This document shows, one piece after another, positions 61,392-64,000 of a stretch of DNA of 64,000 bases. Under the pieces are notes generated by a model. The model was not told the DNA's origin. It saw nothing but the letters and a program-made list of their open reading frames with translations, and did not search any database. Position numbers and translations under genes: made by a program. This stretch comes from Mucilaginibacter limnophilus. GTDB taxonomy: Bacteria; Bacteroidota; Bacteroidia; Sphingobacteriales; Sphingobacteriaceae. The DNA lies in the NCBI RefSeq assembly GCF_004005815.1, contig NZ_SACK01000002.1, forward strand, positions 744,001 through 808,000. Direction: 5' to 3'. How positions within the stretch are numbered: position 1 is the first letter of the stretch; each line of letters starts with the position of its first letter.

Positions 61392-63371
61392 TTAGTTTCC
61401 TTCCTGTTTTAGCTGTTCTTCGGCGGCTTTTTTTGCTGCTTCCTCTTTTTCTTCCTGAGCTTTTTTTTCTGCTTTGGCTTTTTCTTTAGCCTCTTTCTCG
61501 GCCTTCTCCTTTGCTTCTTCGGTTGCTTTTTCTTTAGCCTCCTGCGCTTCTTTCAACGCCTTCTCTTTCTTTTTTTCTTCGCGACGCTTTTTGCGATTTT
61601 CTTTAAATGTATTAAATTTATCAACAAGGTTGCTTATAGTGGACACTGTATTATTTACACGCTTTTCAGTTTTTGCATCAAAGCCCACGCTTGGCTTTAA
61701 ACCGTCTAACAAAGCCTTATATAAAAAGCTGAAGAAACCCGTTTTCGGGTCGCGGGCAACGTTGATTGGTCCCGGTCTGAACTTACCATCTTTATCCGGG
61801 TTATCATCTTCAATAATCAGCGTGTTAGCGATTTTTGAAATAAAGCCCTGTTTTTGTAATTGACGCTTGCCTTCCTCTTTTTTAAGCAAGTCAACCTTCA
61901 AATTATTATAATAAAACTGAAGCTGCCCTTTGCCATAATAATTACTCGCGTTAACGTTAAAATGCAATTTTTGCACGTCGGCCGATTCAACATGCACCAG
62001 CACCAGCGGTTTTACCAGTTTATCAAGCACGCGTCCATTAAACCTGCCTAATGTGCCATTATAATTAAACGCCCCGGTAGGCGATGTCAAATCGAACTTA
62101 AAATTAACCGTAAGGTTACCGGCATTCATAAACCGGGTGTTGATATGCGCCGTCATGTACTTGTTAAGCTTTTTGGCAGGCGCATCATTAGTCATGTTTA
62201 AGATATAACCGTTTGTTTTTTTGAACTGGATTACACCTGTGAACCCGGTTTTAGCGTCGGCTTCCTTATATTCAATATTGGCGTTCTTTAAATTCAAACG
62301 CTTCAATCTCATTTCTAATGCAACCTTTTGCAGCGCCTGGTGCGGATCTTTACCAATTTTACTCCGTTTTTTGCCTTTGTATGCATTGTTATTGTATATC
62401 TCCACATCGGCATTTACCAGGTTAAGTATGCCGGCATACAGTTTCTGGTCGCGCAGAAAACGCTGCAGGTCTATATCATCAATACTGATCTTTTTAAACT
62501 TCAAACTGAAGATATCACCCGGCGTACCCCGCTTTATGTAAAACTGCCGTTTATTGTATCTTGGTAGAAACGACACCTTATCCAATGAAATGTTGCGTCC
62601 GGAGGTGGAAAAAAATATCTTGTCTACTTTCGCTTCATACAAATTGTCGGGCGTATTTATCTTATAATCTCTCACCGTTACATTAACGCCCCGGGTGTAG
62701 TAAAATCTGCTGGTATCCTGCGCAGAAAGCGAATCAATAAAAATATCCGACACATTAATATCGAGGTTTTTCAACGCCGACCTCTTAGCTACCGGTCCAT
62801 TCTTGTTAATATAAGTAAGGCTGACATCCTTTAGGCCTACCGAATCAATATGCAGTTGTTTAAATACTTTACTTATAACCTGGTAAGGCGTTTTTGATTT
62901 ACCCACCTTTACCGTATCGTTAAAAGCAAGGCGCTTATTCACTATCATTAAATCGGGCTTATCAATGAAAATACCGTCCATGTTCAGCACTTTTTCATCG
63001 TATGCTTTTTTAGCCTTGAAGTTTTTAAGCTGAAGTTTTTTAACACTGAGGGTAAACAGGTTATCGGGTGCTTTTTTTAAGGCGACAAGCTTGTTATACA
63101 CATTGGTATCGGGTATCAATTTAAAATCTTCTAAGCTGGCATTGCCCGAATTAAGGTCGATGTTGAAGTCGGAATATTCTATGCGATACAGGCTATCGGT
63201 AGAATTCAATACAAGCTCTTTAAGCTTGGCCTGTAGCAATGGCTTCCACTTGTTACCGGCAAGGTACTTATTATACAAGTAATACCCCGTAGCACCAATA
63301 GCTAACAAAACAGCCAACACTAGGAATGGCCATTTTTTTATTCTTCTTTTGGGAGTAGAGGTATCTGTCAT
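61392..63371 (-). CDS. AsmA/DUF748-like membrane-anchored protein, paralogue 1, with charged coiled coil
   Basis: 659 residues. The N-terminal anchor is WPFLVLAVLLAIGATGYYLY. The body matches the downstream paralogue block for block: SLYRIEYSDFNIDLNSGNAS, APDNLFTLSVKKLQLK, DTSRFYYTRGVNV, MNAGNLTVNFKFDLT and NYNGTLGRFNGRVLDKLVKP. The last ~75 residues are a Lys/Glu/Ala-rich helix (KKRREEKKKEKALKEAQEAK and on), probably a long solvent-exposed coiled coil that the other copy lacks. The TAA is followed at once by the ATG of the second gene, so translation is likely coupled. It could form a bridge-like lipid-transfer protein across the periplasm (inference from AsmA relatives). Confidence 0.65.
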   Translation of the reverse strand: MTDTSTPKRRIKKWPFLVLAVLLAIGATGYYLYNKYLAGNKWKPLLQAKLKELVLNSTDSLYRIEYSDFNIDLNSGNASLEDFKLIPDTNVYNKLVALKKAPDNLFTLSVKKLQLKNFKAKKAYDEKVLNMDGIFIDKPDLMIVNKRLAFNDTVKVGKSKTPYQVISKVFKQLHIDSVGLKDVSLTYINKNGPVAKRSALKNLDINVSDIFIDSLSAQDTSRFYYTRGVNVTVRDYKINTPDNLYEAKVDKIFFSTSGRNISLDKVSFLPRYNKRQFYIKRGTPGDIFSLKFKKISIDDIDLQRFLRDQKLYAGILNLVNADVEIYNNNAYKGKKRSKIGKDPHQALQKVALEMRLKRLNLKNANIEYKEADAKTGFTGVIQFKKTNGYILNMTNDAPAKKLNKYMTAHINTRFMNAGNLTVNFKFDLTSPTGAFNYNGTLGRFNGRVLDKLVKPLVLVHVESADVQKLHFNVNASNYYGKGQLQFYYNNLKVDLLKKEEGKRQLQKQGFISKIANTLIIEDDNPDKDGKFRPGPINVARDPKTGFFSFLYKALLDGLKPSVGFDAKTEKRVNNTVSTISNLVDKFNTFKENRKKRREEKKKEKALKEAQEAKEKATEEAKEKAEKEAKEKAKAEKKAQEEKEEAAKKAAEEQLKQEGN

Positions 63372-63464
63372 GTATGGTAATGCATTACTCTTTAGTTTAT
63401 AACAATAAAAAAGCGATTTTGTTAATTGGCTGACAAACTGTCACCCAAAATCTAAAAGATTATG

Positions 63465-63472
63465 TATTTTTG
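63465..63472 (+). promoter_or_regulatory. -7 box of miaB
   Basis: TATTTTTG is an exact TAnnTTTG match, 20 nt before the ATG at 63493. No exact TTTG at -33 was seen. Confidence 0.5.
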
Positions 63473-63492
63473 CAGGCACAAAAAATTTCAGC

Positions 63493-64000
63493 ATGATCGA
63501 TTTGGTTATTCCGGACAAAACACACGACGAGAGCAGGCAGGGTGAGGCATTGGTGCTTGAACCGGTTGACGGTAAAAATAACGGCCGCAAACTGTACATT
63601 GAAAGTTATGGCTGCGCCATGAATTTTTCTGACAGTGAGATAGTTGCCTCAATATTATCGGAACAGGGATTTAAAACTACCAATGATTATAACGAAGCGG
63701 ATGTGGTGTTCATCAACACCTGTTCGATACGTGAAAATGCTGAACAGCGTGTGCGCAACCGACTGAAAGAATTTACAATTGCCAAGGTGAAAAACCCGGG
63801 CATGGTGGTGGGTGTGCTGGGTTGCATGGCCGAACGCCTGAAATCAAAGTTTTTAGAGGAAGAAAAACTGGTTGACGTTGTTGTGGGCCCTGATGCATAT
63901 CGTGACCTGCCAAACCTGATAGACCAGGTTGACGGCGGCCAGAAAGCCGTAAACGTACTGCTGTCGCGTGAGGAAACTTATGCAGATATTAGTCCGGTAA
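63493..64000 (+). CDS. miaB: tRNA-2-methylthio-N6-dimethylallyladenosine synthase (3' end outside window)
   Basis: 169 codons of the N-terminal part. The frame runs off the window end, so no stop is seen. The three cysteines of the UPF0004 cluster-binding domain are present: C41 in [12 protein letters not shown]77 in [14 protein letters not shown] and C111 in [25 protein letters not shown] follows as in MiaB. The radical-SAM CxxxCxxC motif would lie just past the window. The enzyme adds the methylthio group to i6A37 in tRNAs that read U-starting codons. The start [13 protein letters not shown] is the only ATG near the -7 box. The gene is divergent from the AsmA-like pair. Confidence 0.93.
   Translation, partial: MIDLVIPDKTHDESRQGEALVLEPVDGKNNGRKLYIESYGCAMNFSDSEIVASILSEQGFKTTNDYNEADVVFINTCSIRENAEQRVRNRLKEFTIAKVKNPGMVVGVLGCMAERLKSKFLEEEKLVDVVVGPDAYRDLPNLIDQVDGGQKAVNVLLSREETYADISPV

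Noticed and set aside
1..64000. tRNA, rRNA, CRISPR arrays, insertion sequences or a replication origin
   Set aside because: No cloverleaf-like segment, rRNA core motif, regularly spaced repeat array or transposase was seen; gaps are short and explained by promoters and palindromes.

Overview
The window looks like chromosome of a Bacteroidota bacterium, most likely the Sphingobacteriaceae (Mucilaginibacter/Pedobacter type). Evidence: the type IX secretion translocon gene sprA, a Wzi/RemB-like outer-membrane protein, many families largely confined to this phylum (DUF2480, DUF3109, DUF4292, DUF4834, DUF6427, YfhO), promoters with the Bacteroidota TAnnTTTG -7 box, few Shine-Dalgarno sequences, and intergenic palindromic repeats. 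I see no tRNA, rRNA, CRISPR array, prophage or intact insertion sequence. Assignments come from reading motifs by eye; no database search was run.

Layout. 1-5.2 kb: surface polysaccharide genes (the 3' part of a deacetylase-GT2 fusion, a methyltransferase, a serine-acetyltransferase-like enzyme, GT4 and GT2 glycosyltransferases). 5.4-7.1 kb: a GH99-like lipoprotein with a C-terminal three-repeat beta-trefoil. 7.4-13.6 kb: uvrB, two small membrane proteins, YfhO and a YjjG-type HAD phosphatase. 13.8-22.4 kb, minus strand: DUF3109, DUF3108 and DUF2480 genes, then the likely operon DUF6427-purQ-coaX-OMP-lptC-ppiD, which joins precursor metabolism to outer-membrane biogenesis and ends at a clear terminator. 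22.6-24.7 kb: a glycosyltransferase, an LpxH-like phosphoesterase and a 36-residue membrane peptide. 25-27.7 kb: gmd and a Wzi/RemB-like barrel. 27.9-38.7 kb: housekeeping genes (dxs, scpA, glyA, comF-like, rlmN), a large hybrid histidine kinase and an amidohydrolase. 38.8-51.6 kb: an envelope and metabolism block (acylphosphatase, flippase, dut, TPR protein, DUF4292 lipoprotein, EnvC-like activator, two TatA-type proteins, gatA, MltD-like transglycosylase, maeB, ruvA). 51.7-58.7 kb: sprA. 58.9-63.4 kb: a decayed small gene, an A+T-rich membrane protein and two adjacent paralogous AsmA-like membrane-anchored proteins. 63.5 kb to the end: the 5' part of miaB.

Together the genes favour envelope construction: sugar-nucleotide supply (gmd), glycosyl transfer, flipping, LPS handling (lptC, LpxH-like), peptidoglycan remodelling (EnvC-like, MltD) and protein export (Tat, SprA). 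The most unusual features are a palindromic or repeat element at every convergent gene junction (6 of 6), -7 boxes so close to start codons that several mRNAs should be nearly leaderless, the AsmA-like tandem pair, and a small pseudogene with two frameshifts and one in-frame stop.
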